In this document: positions 49,440-57,405 of the stretch, one piece after another
Layout of the letters: every line of letters starts with the position of its first letter
How positions within the stretch are numbered: the first letter of the stretch is position 1
Assembly: GCA_027484315.1 (NCBI GenBank)
Contig: JAIXTE010000152.1
Coordinates: 53,763 to 117,762, forward strand
DNA: 64,000 nt
Direction: 5' to 3'
Source: Burkholderiales bacterium
GTDB taxonomy: Bacteria > Pseudomonadota > Gammaproteobacteria > Burkholderiales > Burkholderiaceae_B
Notes under the pieces: generated by a model
What the model was told of the DNA's origin: nothing
Databases searched by the model: none
Seen by the model: the letters and a program-made list of their open reading frames with translations, nothing else
Position numbers and translations under genes: made by a program

Positions 49440-49534
49440 TTGAACAATTTCTGGAGAGGGGTCTGTAATCAGGAACAGCAGGCGTTTTGCCTGCCATCGA
49501 CTTGTATTCGCTTGTTTATATTGCTTTGTTTTAT

Positions 49535-50506
49535 TCAGGTACCCAGCTGGCTTCCGGCATTCAGACCCAGTGCTTGCGCCACCTGGTGCGCAGCCTGTCG
49601 TTTGGCACCCGCTTTTTGCGCGGTGCGAATCCGCAAAACCCCTTGACCACATTGCACTTCAATGCCTGCAGGGCCCACGGCCAAAACTTGTCCCACAGTA
49701 CCCATCAAGCCGGCGATTGCCACAGTCTGCGGGTCGAAACACTTCAGGGGTTCGCCATTGAACAAGGTATTGGCACCGGGAAACGGATCGAAGGCTCGCA
49801 GTGTACGCTGAAGTTCAACGGCGCTGCGCCCCCAGTCGATATTGCCTTCTGCTTTCGTGATTTTCTCGGCGTAAGTGACGCCCACCACCGGCTGGGGCAC
49901 CAAGGGTAGGGTTTCATCCTGCAAGGCATCCAGTGCCTCAACCAGCAGGTCGCCACCCAACACAGCCAGCTTGTCATGCAGCGTGGCGGCGGTGTCGGTC
50001 AGTTCAATCGGAAGGGCACGGTGCAAACGCACCGGCCCGGTGTCCAGCCCGGCTTCCATCTGCATGATGCACACACCGGTTTCAGTGTCCCCAGCCTCGA
50101 TACAGCGTTGAATGGGCGCAGCACCCCGCCAGCGCGGCAACAGGCTGCCATGAATATTCAGACAACCCAGGCGCGGCGCATCCAGAACCGCCTGCGGCAA
50201 AATCAACCCGTAAGCGGCCACCACCAGCACGTCCAACGCCTGCCCATGCACGGCTGTTTTAAGCGCATCCAGCGTTTGCACCGCTTCGTCACCCTTTTTC
50301 AGGCTGACCGGCTGCAACACCGGCAAACCGTGTTCAAGTGCCAGTTGCTTGACGGGTGAGGCCTGCAGCTTCATTCCCCGGCCTGCGGGTCTGTCGGGCT
50401 GAGTCAGCACTAAGTGTACCGGGTAGCCAGCAGCAATGAGTTTTTCCAGCGCCACCCGGGCAAACTCGGGCGTGCCGGCAAAACCCACTTTCAGGGTTCG
50501 ATTCAT
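49535..50506 (-). CDS. fmt: Methionyl-tRNA formyltransferase
   Basis: The 323-residue enzyme formylates initiator Met-tRNA with 10-formyl-tetrahydrofolate. Visible motifs are VGFAGTPEFARVALEKL at the N-terminus, DVLVVAAYGLILPQAVL, the formyl-binding LNIHGSLLPRWRGAAPIQ and the catalytic Asp in EAGLDTGPV. A C-terminal OB-fold domain begins around residue 200 (KITKAEGNIDW). The ATG at 50506 gives the usual start; a TTG at 50524 overlapping the def stop would add six residues. It lies 14 bases after def. Confidence 0.95.
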   Translation of the reverse strand: MNRTLKVGFAGTPEFARVALEKLIAAGYPVHLVLTQPDRPAGRGMKLQASPVKQLALEHGLPVLQPVSLKKGDEAVQTLDALKTAVHGQALDVLVVAAYGLILPQAVLDAPRLGCLNIHGSLLPRWRGAAPIQRCIEAGDTETGVCIMQMEAGLDTGPVRLHRALPIELTDTAATLHDKLAVLGGDLLVEALDALQDETLPLVPQPVVGVTYAEKITKAEGNIDWGRSAVELQRTLRAFDPFPGANTLFNGEPLKCFDPQTVAIAGLMGTVGQVLAVGPAGIEVQCGQGVLRIRTAQKAGAKRQAAHQVAQALGLNAGSQLGT

Positions 50507-50520
50507 GGAGGGGTTGGCAA

Positions 50521-51030
50521 TCAAGCGGTTTGAAGCTTGTCTTGCTTCTTCATTTTGGTTTTGATGCGGGTTTGCTTGAGCTGTGACAGGTATTCAACAA
50601 ATACCTTGCCATTCAAATGATCGATTTCATGCTGAATGCACACCGCCAGCAATTCATCGCAATCGATTTCAAACCACTCGCCTTTCACGTTCTGGGCACG
50701 CACCTTCACGGTGTCGGGGCGTTCCACTTTCTCATAAATGCCGGGCACGGAAAGGCAGCCTTCCTCGTACACCTTGCTTTCGGCGCTGGCGCCTACGATT
50801 TCCGGATTGATGAACACGGTCAAACCGGTGTTGTCCTCGGTTACATCAATCACGATCACGCGCTTGTGCACATTCACCTGGGTGGCGGCCAAACCAACGC
50901 CGGGGGCATCGTACATCGTCTCTGCCATGTCCTGGGTCAGCTTGACAAGCGCGTCATCAAACTGGGTGACAGGGGTAGCAACCGTTTTCAAGCGCGGATC
51001 CGGATAACGCAAAATTGGAAGTAAAGCCAT
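50521..51030 (-). CDS. def: Peptide deformylase
   Basis: The 169-residue enzyme removes the formyl group from nascent proteins. All three family motifs are intact: GVGLAATQ (residues 45-52), EEGCLSVPG with the metal-binding Cys, and QHEIDHLNG with two metal-binding His and the catalytic Glu. The length and the C-terminal basic tail match the classical type. It is the first gene of the def-fmt-rsmB train and divergent from dprA, 70 bases away. Confidence 0.97.
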   Translation of the reverse strand: MALLPILRYPDPRLKTVATPVTQFDDALVKLTQDMAETMYDAPGVGLAATQVNVHKRVIVIDVTEDNTGLTVFINPEIVGASAESKVYEEGCLSVPGIYEKVERPDTVKVRAQNVKGEWFEIDCDELLAVCIQHEIDHLNGKVFVEYLSQLKQTRIKTKMKKQDKLQTA

Positions 51031-51100
51031 GATCTTTAAACCTTAACTGTCATATGCAAAAGGATAACCCTTCTGTGACAAAAATAGTTCGCGAAATTCC

Positions 51101-52210
51101 ATGAGTAATCCGATGCACGACCTGCTACAGGGCATGAACCTGGCCTACAACACGGGTCTGAAAGCCCGCGAACGTTATGAACTGGCTCAAAACAGCCACA
51201 ACCGCAGTTTACCTGCTCCCTGCGATGCTGTTCGGCTTTGGCACCTTGTCGCGCACGACTGGTTGCTGCAAAGCAACAGGCGCTTCTGGGTTGCCTTGGG
51301 CCATGCGGGCTACCCAGCAACCCTGCTGGCGCTGAAAGACCCGCCGCTTATCCTGTTTGGCGAAGGCAATGCTGCCCTGCTGGACTCACCGGGTATTGCC
51401 ATGGTGGGCAGTCGTAATGCCACCCGCACAGGCGTGGGCACAGCGCAAGGATTTGCGCGTGAATTTGCCCGACGTGGCTGGACCGTGATCAGTGGGCTGG
51501 CTGAAGGCATAGATGGGGCGGCGCATGCCGGCGCACTGGAAGCCCGAGGCAACACTGTTGCTGTGCTGGGTTGCGGGCCGGATGAAATTTACCCGAAACA
51601 CCATGCAAGCCTGAAAGCCCGGATTATTCAAGAAGGGGGCCTGGTGCTGTCGGAGTACCCGCCCGGCACAGCCCCACAACCCGGGTTTTTCCCCCGGCGC
51701 AACCGCATTATTGCGGGTTTGGCCGACGGCCTGCTGGTAGTTGAGGCGGCATTGCGTTCAGGCTCGCTGATTACCGCGCGGGTTGCCAGCGAATTGGGAC
51801 GGCCGGTGGCAGCCATTCCGGGTTCTATTCACAGCAGCCAAAGCAAGGGTTGCCACGCCATGATCAAGAAAGGGGCCATGCTGGTTGAAACAGCCCAGGA
51901 ATTGCTGGACGAGGCTGCCGCTACACTGCCCGAGTACAAAACCCCATTCAACCCTTCCCTGTTGCAAGAAGAGCACACACACTGCGATGATGAAAGCGCG
52001 CAGACCCTAGCCCCTGAAGCCGTGCTGGACACCAGCCTGAAAGCCGTGTTGAACAGCTTGGGGCATGAACCCGTTCATGTAGACACATTGGCCGGGCAAT
52101 TGGGTTTCAGTACCGAGGACACCGTGGCTGCACTGGTTGAACTGGAACTGCTTGGATTGACCTTAGGGGAAGCAGGAAACCGCTGGGTGCGCACAAATGG
52201 TGTATTTTAG
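51101..52210 (+). CDS. dprA: DNA processing protein DprA
   Basis: The 369-residue protein protects incoming single-stranded DNA and loads RecA during natural transformation. It has an N-terminal helical domain, then the Rossmann core: IAMVGSRNATRTG, VISGLAEGIDGAAHAGALE, VLGCGPDEIYPKHHASL, SEYPPGTAP and NRIIAGLADGLLVVEAAL. The C-terminus holds a DML1-like winged helix (LAGQLGFSTEDTVAALVELELLGL). It is divergent from def, as in many Burkholderiales. Confidence 0.96.
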   Translation: MSNPMHDLLQGMNLAYNTGLKARERYELAQNSHNRSLPAPCDAVRLWHLVAHDWLLQSNRRFWVALGHAGYPATLLALKDPPLILFGEGNAALLDSPGIAMVGSRNATRTGVGTAQGFAREFARRGWTVISGLAEGIDGAAHAGALEARGNTVAVLGCGPDEIYPKHHASLKARIIQEGGLVLSEYPPGTAPQPGFFPRRNRIIAGLADGLLVVEAALRSGSLITARVASELGRPVAAIPGSIHSSQSKGCHAMIKKGAMLVETAQELLDEAAATLPEYKTPFNPSLLQEEHTHCDDESAQTLAPEAVLDTSLKAVLNSLGHEPVHVDTLAGQLGFSTEDTVAALVELELLGLTLGEAGNRWVRTNGVF

Positions 52211-52331
52211 ACACGGCTGGTTTGGCCAGGACCGAGAAGATTGTGTGGAAAGCCTTGATTTGTTGAAGGACTGACACTTACACTTCGGCGCACAAGGCCT
52301 TGAAATTACACACACTGACGAGTTGGACTAA

Positions 52332-54962
52332 TTGAGTAGCGAAAACCCCAAAAAACTGATCATCGCGGAAAAACCCTCTGTAGCGGCCGACATTGCGCGC
52401 TCGCTGGGGGGTTTCACCAAGCACGACGATTATTTCGAAAGCGACGATTACGTGCTTTCCTCGGCCGTGGGCCATTTGGTGGAAATCAAGGCGCCTGACG
52501 AGTTTGAAGTGAAGCGGGGCAAGTGGAGTTTTGCCAATTTGCCAGTGCTGCCCACGCACTTTGATCTGAATCCGATTGCCAAAACAGAATCGCGCTTGAA
52601 GGTGCTGAACAAGCTGATCAAGCGCAAGGACGTGGTCGGCCTGATCAACGCCTGTGACGCGGGCCGTGAAGGTGAACTTATTTTCCGGTTGATTGCGCAG
52701 TACGCCAAGTCCAGCAAGCCGGTTGAACGTCTGTGGTTGCAGTCCATGACACCCGCTGCCATTCGCCAAGCGTTTTCAAGCCTGCGAAGCGATGCGGACA
52801 TGATGCCGCTGGCCGATGCAGCCCGCTGCCGTTCAGAGGCCGACTGGCTGGTGGGCATCAATGGCACACGTGCCATGACTGCGTTCAACAGCAAGGAAGG
52901 CGGCTTTTACCTGACCACCGTAGGCCGGGTTCAAACCCCCACGCTGGCCATTGTGGTGGAACGCGAAGAAAAAATACGCAAGTTTGTTTCCCGCACCTAC
53001 TTTGAAGTGCGCGCGAGCTTTGGTGCCAATGCCGGAGCTTACGAAGGCAAGTGGTTCGACCGCAATTTCAAGAAAGCCGAAGACCCGGAGCAGCGCGCTG
53101 ACCGCATGTGGGACGAAGCCCAAGCCAAGGCCATTGTGGCAGCCTGTGACGGCAAGCCTGGTACCGTGGAAGAGGAAAGCAAGCCCACCACCCAGATTGC
53201 ACCACAGCTGTTCGATTTGACCAGCCTGCAACGCGAAGCCAACAGCCGCTTCGGCTTTTCAGCCAAAAATACCTTGGGCCTGGCCCAGGCATTGTATGAA
53301 AAGCACAAGGTGCTGACTTATCCGCGTACCGATTCCAAGGCGCTGCCCGAAGACTACATGCCAACGGTCAACCAGACGCTGAAAAGCTTTGTGGGCCTGG
53401 ATACAGGCCACATTGCCGGTGCGTACGGGCCATTCTGCGAGCAAATTCTCAAGAACAACTGGGTCAAACCCAACAAGCGGGTATTCGACAACAGCAAGAT
53501 TTCTGATCACTTTGCGATCATTCCGACCCTGCAGGTGCCCAAGAACCTGAGCGAACCTGAAGCCAAGTTGTACGACCTGGTCGTGAAGCGCTTCCTCGCC
53601 GTGTTTTTCCCGCCCGCTGAATTCAATGTCACAACCCGCATTACCACCGTGGAAGGCCACCCCTTCAAAACCGAGGGCAAGGTGCTTGTGAAACCGGGCT
53701 GGCTGGCCATTTATGGCCGTGCGGCGGCTGCCGCGGGTGACGACAGCCTGGTGGCTGTTGAAGAAGGTGAAAAAGTCAGCACCGATGAAATTGACGTGCA
53801 CACGCTGCACACCAAACCACCAGCACGCTACAGCGAAGCCACGCTGCTTTCCGCAATGGAAGGTGCGGGCAAGTTGGTGGAAGAAGAAGAACTGCGCGAC
53901 GCCATGGGCACCAAAGGCCTGGGCACACCAGCCACGCGTGCGGCCACCATTGAAGGTTTGATCAACGAGAAGTACCTGGTGCGTGAAGAACGCGCGCTGG
54001 TGCCCACCGCCAAGGCCTTCCAGTTGCTGACCCTGCTGCGCGGTCTGGATGTTGAAGAACTGACCATGCCGGAATTGACCGGTGAATGGGAATACAAGCT
54101 TTCCCGGATGGAGAAGGGCGAATTGTCGCGCGAACAGTTCATGGAAGAGATCGCCAAGATCACCCAGAACATCGTGGACCGCGCCAAGAACTACACCGAA
54201 GAAACCATTCCTGGTGACTACGCCACCCTGATCACACCCTGCCCGAATTGCGGCAGCGTGGTCAAGGAAAACTACCGCCGCTTTGCCTGCACGAAATGCG
54301 AATTCTCGATTTCCAAGGTGCCGGGTGGCCGCCAGTTTGAGGTGGCTGAAGTTGAAAAGCTGCTTCAAGACCGCGAACTGCCCATGCTGGATGGTTTCCG
54401 CAGCAAGATGGGACGCCCCTTCGCAGCGGTGCTCAAGCTGACCAACGAGCACAAACTTGAATTTGACTTTGGCCAGGCCAAGGACGATGACAACGGCGAG
54501 CCTGTTGATTTTTCAGGCGAAACCCGTTTGGGCCCCTGCCCGAAATGCGCCTCGAATGTGTACGAGCAAGCCACCAGCTATGTGTGCGAAAAATCGGTCG
54601 GTCCCAGCAAAAACTGCGACTTCCGTTCAGGCAAGGTGATTTTGCAGCAACCCATTGAGCGCGAGCAAATGGAAAAATTGTTGCTGGACGGCAAAACCGA
54701 TTTGCTGACGCGCTTTGTATCCTCGAAAACCCGCCGTGCATTCAAGGCGTTTCTGGTGAAGAAACCTGACGGCGCAATTGGTTTTGAGTTTGAGGCAAAA
54801 GCCGAGAAAAAACCGGGTGCTACAGCCAAGGGCAAAACAGCTGCAGCGGCCAAACCAGCAGTTACAAAAGCGACAGCCAAACCAGCCGCAGCAAAAGCCA
54901 CGGCCAAACCCAAGGCTGCTGCAAAGCCCAAAGCAGTGAAGGCTGCTAAAGAAACGTCTTAA
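52332..54962 (+). CDS. topB: DNA topoisomerase III (type IA)
   Basis: The 876-residue enzyme relaxes and decatenates DNA. It has the TOPRIM start LIIAEKPSVAADIARSLGG with DAGREGELIF, the active-site Tyr in LTYPRTDSKALPEDY, and DFAM-like ELTMPELTG. Two zinc-finger-like segments (CPNCGS..CTKC and CPKCAS..C) follow, with a Lys/Ala-rich tail of about 65 residues (AKPAAAKATAKPKAA). The form is that of the TopB common in Burkholderia, not TopA. The start is TTG at 52332: the codon before it is the stop TAA and no ATG follows for over 100 residues. Confidence 0.93.
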   Translation: MSSENPKKLIIAEKPSVAADIARSLGGFTKHDDYFESDDYVLSSAVGHLVEIKAPDEFEVKRGKWSFANLPVLPTHFDLNPIAKTESRLKVLNKLIKRKDVVGLINACDAGREGELIFRLIAQYAKSSKPVERLWLQSMTPAAIRQAFSSLRSDADMMPLADAARCRSEADWLVGINGTRAMTAFNSKEGGFYLTTVGRVQTPTLAIVVEREEKIRKFVSRTYFEVRASFGANAGAYEGKWFDRNFKKAEDPEQRADRMWDEAQAKAIVAACDGKPGTVEEESKPTTQIAPQLFDLTSLQREANSRFGFSAKNTLGLAQALYEKHKVLTYPRTDSKALPEDYMPTVNQTLKSFVGLDTGHIAGAYGPFCEQILKNNWVKPNKRVFDNSKISDHFAIIPTLQVPKNLSEPEAKLYDLVVKRFLAVFFPPAEFNVTTRITTVEGHPFKTEGKVLVKPGWLAIYGRAAAAAGDDSLVAVEEGEKVSTDEIDVHTLHTKPPARYSEATLLSAMEGAGKLVEEEELRDAMGTKGLGTPATRAATIEGLINEKYLVREERALVPTAKAFQLLTLLRGLDVEELTMPELTGEWEYKLSRMEKGELSREQFMEEIAKITQNIVDRAKNYTEETIPGDYATLITPCPNCGSVVKENYRRFACTKCEFSISKVPGGRQFEVAEVEKLLQDRELPMLDGFRSKMGRPFAAVLKLTNEHKLEFDFGQAKDDDNGEPVDFSGETRLGPCPKCASNVYEQATSYVCEKSVGPSKNCDFRSGKVILQQPIEREQMEKLLLDGKTDLLTRFVSSKTRRAFKAFLVKKPDGAIGFEFEAKAEKKPGATAKGKTAAAAKPAVTKATAKPAAAKATAKPKAAAKPKAVKAAKETS

Positions 54963-54981
54963 TTGGCTGTCCAGAAAACAC

Positions 54982-55012
54982 TCACGCCCTTGCACCCCGG
55001 GGCGTGATTTTT
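54982..55012 (+). terminator. Intrinsic terminator after topB
   Basis: TCACGCCC (54982-54989) pairs with GGGCGTGA (55000-55007), extended by C/G in the loop, and is followed by TTTTT. It lies 19 bases past the topB stop and inside the 3' end of the opposite mnmC gene. Confidence 0.8.
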
Positions 55013-56427
55013 CCCAGCAATTTCGATTCTAAGGGCTGACCCAGACAGTGGTCGGCCACTAACCAGCCCCCCAACGCAGCCCACAACAAACCACGAGAGG
55101 CAAAGCCTGTGCTCATGAACACACCGGGCATGTTGGGCACAGGTCCGATGGCGGGCAGCCTGTCATGCCACACGGCGCGCACCGCACAGCGGTGATCGAT
55201 CAAATTACCCAATTGCCAGTCCGGAAATGCAGCCCTGAACCGGGCCACGTTGAGCTCATCCGCTTCTGGCGTGGAGTTCAAATCCAGCACAGGACGCTCG
55301 TAGGTGGCACCCAGCACCAACCAGTTCTCTCGCGGCGGAGCAATGGCATAACTTTCACCAGACAGCACCACGCTTGGCTGCACAGCGGCCTGCAGTTTAC
55401 TGATTTGCCCTTTGACCACACCCACTTTTGCGCCCTCAATGGGTGCCAACACAATGGATTTCTCGGCACTACACACCACCACGGCATCGTGTTGTTCACG
55501 CAGGTCTGTCAAATCATGCACAGGGGTGTTGTAATGGGTGGTCAGCAAACTGCCACAGGCCTGCAAGTTGGCGTGTACCCAACGCGCGGGTTTAACCCAT
55601 CCCCCTTGCGGAAAATAAAGACCCCCCAGTGGTGTGGGCAGCAGGGAATTGGGTTCGGCCCAGCGCACCAGGCTTTCCGGAAAAGCCAATTGCAACAGGG
55701 TTTCCCGGGTTCGTTCGGCCTCGTCTACAGGCACGGTTTGCAAGTGACCGGGCGTGGCCCAATCCTCGTCTTTCTGTAGAAAGCCTTGCTCGGTCAGTGT
55801 GTTCAGGGCCTGGACTGTGTGTTCAAAGCCCAGACGGCTTAAGCGCGACAAAGGCGAATCGCCCCGAGTGATGTGAGGGTGAAATGCGCCCACCCAATTG
55901 CCAGAAGCGCCTGTGGCAGGCCCGTTACCTTGGTCGTACAGGTGCACCTGTACCCCGCGTTGGCAAAGCGCCAGGGCCACGCTGCTGCCAGCAATGCCAG
56001 CCCCCACCACCGCTACACTTTCGGTTTGGTGCATGGCAAGCGGCTGCCGCACCATGCGCCGGCCATATTGGCGGTGTGCGTCAGGTTCAAGCACTGCATC
56101 AAAACTGCCCTGGAATTCCTGCAAGGCCGCCTTGGTATTGCCTACCCACAAGTGCAGTTCAACATTGAATTCAGGCCAATTCATGAAATGCAAGCCCGGA
56201 ACCTGTTTCCCGTTCAACACCGCCCAAGGCAAACTCAGCTCGCTGACCTCGGTCACCGCCAGATAACGCAACCTTGCATTTGGCCGGGCTGAATGGCCTT
56301 GACGCAGCGCCACGAGAGCTTGAAAAGCGCGACCCGCATCAAAATGAGAATCCAGCACGGTGAAAACCGCTTGTCGGGATGCAAGCCATGACGCGTACAC
56401 AGTGCGAACAATTTCGGGGCTGACCAT
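54982..56427 (-). CDS. mnmC: MnmC-like tRNA modification protein with an eroded methyltransferase half
   Basis: The 481-residue protein has an FAD-dependent oxidase C-terminal half: the dinucleotide loop VAVVGAGIAGSSVALALC at about residue 139, then GASGNWVGAFHPHITRGDS, the substrate region, and GFASRGLLWAALGG. This is the MnmC(o) pattern that turns cmnm5s2U into nm5s2U at the tRNA wobble position. The N-terminal MnmC(m) part is only about 130 residues instead of about 240. Its SAM loop reads VLDSHFDAGRAFQALV where the family has GFGxGxNF. Methyl transfer is therefore probably lost or done elsewhere. The start at 56427 is the best guess. Confidence 0.8.
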   Translation of the reverse strand: MVSPEIVRTVYASWLASRQAVFTVLDSHFDAGRAFQALVALRQGHSARPNARLRYLAVTEVSELSLPWAVLNGKQVPGLHFMNWPEFNVELHLWVGNTKAALQEFQGSFDAVLEPDAHRQYGRRMVRQPLAMHQTESVAVVGAGIAGSSVALALCQRGVQVHLYDQGNGPATGASGNWVGAFHPHITRGDSPLSRLSRLGFEHTVQALNTLTEQGFLQKDEDWATPGHLQTVPVDEAERTRETLLQLAFPESLVRWAEPNSLLPTPLGGLYFPQGGWVKPARWVHANLQACGSLLTTHYNTPVHDLTDLREQHDAVVVCSAEKSIVLAPIEGAKVGVVKGQISKLQAAVQPSVVLSGESYAIAPPRENWLVLGATYERPVLDLNSTPEADELNVARFRAAFPDWQLGNLIDHRCAVRAVWHDRLPAIGPVPNMPGVFMSTGFASRGLLWAALGGWLVADHCLGQPLESKLLGKITPRGARA

Positions 56428-56537
56428 GGCTGTAATGCAATGAATGACAAGCTTTGGATTGTAACCCAGCCACTGCGTGGCAGTTCCTTGGGGCCTATGG
56501 TAATATGAGCCACCAATCATACTTGTACAGGTTCGGG

Positions 56538-56969
56538 ATGATATCAATCAACTGGGAGGCGTTCACGCCTTACTCTGCCTTGCTCGGCGGTCTGATGATC
56601 GGACTGTCGGCTGTGATGCTGATTTTGCTGACCGGCCGTGTGGCCGGCATCAGCGGCATTCTGGGTGGGCTGATCAAACCACAAAGCAATGAAACACTGT
56701 GGCGCTTCACATTTGTGCTTGGCCTTGTGGCAGCGCCCTGGCTCTACATGGCCACCATCGGCAGCTTTGAATTTGAAAGCCCGCGTGGCCACTTGGCCTT
56801 GATCGTGGCAGGCCTGTTGGTAGGCTATGGCACACGACTGGGATCTGGTTGCACCAGCGGCCATGGGGTGTGTGGTTTGTCACGTTTGTCGCTACGTTCA
56901 CTGGTGGCTACTGGTGTCTTCATGGCAGTTGGATTCGTGGTTGCGTCCTCGTTGATGCACGCAACCTGA
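56538..56969 (+). CDS. YeeE/YedE-family membrane protein, N-half subunit
   Basis: The 143-residue protein has four helices and the family signature: [13 protein letters not shown] at the start, [13 protein letters not shown], then the conserved Cys loop [14 protein letters not shown] at about residues 99-112. In the related thiosulfate importer TsuA, Cys in such loops handle the sulfur substrate. The full-length family has about 350 residues; here it is split into two genes, as in PmpAB-like pairs. The ATG at 56538 was chosen as the first Met ahead of the first helix. Confidence 0.85.
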   Translation: MISINWEAFTPYSALLGGLMIGLSAVMLILLTGRVAGISGILGGLIKPQSNETLWRFTFVLGLVAAPWLYMATIGSFEFESPRGHLALIVAGLLVGYGTRLGSGCTSGHGVCGLSRLSLRSLVATGVFMAVGFVVASSLMHAT

Positions 56970-56982
56970 TCGGGAGAATAGA

Positions 56983-57405
56983 TTGAACAACTCGATTCGT
57001 TTTGCAGCCGTCAGTGGGCTGACGGGTTTGATATTTGGTTTGGGCCTCGTGGTTTCCGGCATGGCCAACCCGGCCAAAGTCATCGGCTTTCTCGACCTGT
57101 CCCAGCCTTGGGACCCTTCCCTGATGTTTGTGATGGGCGGTGCAATTGCGCTGGGCTTGCCAGGGTTTTATCTCGCCAAGCGGCGGAAAACCAGCATGCT
57201 GGGCATGCCGATGAACCTGCCCGCCAACACCCAACTGGACAAAAAACTGTTGCTGGGTGCTGTGCTGTTTGGTGCGGGCTGGGGCATTGGTGGATTTTGC
57301 CCGGGCCCGGCCGTGGTGGCAGCGGCAAGTCTGGCTACAGACGGTCTCATTTTTGTAGCTGCCATGCTGGCAGGCATGTTTGTCTTTTCAGCGCGCCGGC
57401 AATAA
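56983..57405 (+). CDS. YeeE/YedE-family membrane protein, C-half subunit
   Basis: The 140-residue protein holds four helices and the second half of the family pattern: [41 protein letters not shown] and the Cys loop [15 protein letters not shown]. It starts with TTG at 56983, with GGAG eight bases upstream and 13 bases after the first subunit stop. The two subunits likely form one transporter for sulfur compounds such as thiosulfate or polysulfide; the direct substrate is unknown. The 3' end overlaps the kinase gene on the other strand by 18 bases. Confidence 0.85.
   Translation: MNNSIRFAAVSGLTGLIFGLGLVVSGMANPAKVIGFLDLSQPWDPSLMFVMGGAIALGLPGFYLAKRRKTSMLGMPMNLPANTQLDKKLLLGAVLFGAGWGIGGFCPGPAVVAAASLATDGLIFVAAMLAGMFVFSARRQ

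Noticed and set aside
52332..54962. Calling this gene topA
   Set aside because: The N-terminal KLIIAEKPSVAADIA wording, the Lys/Ala-rich tail and the dprA context fit the TopB-like enzyme of Burkholderiales better than TopA.
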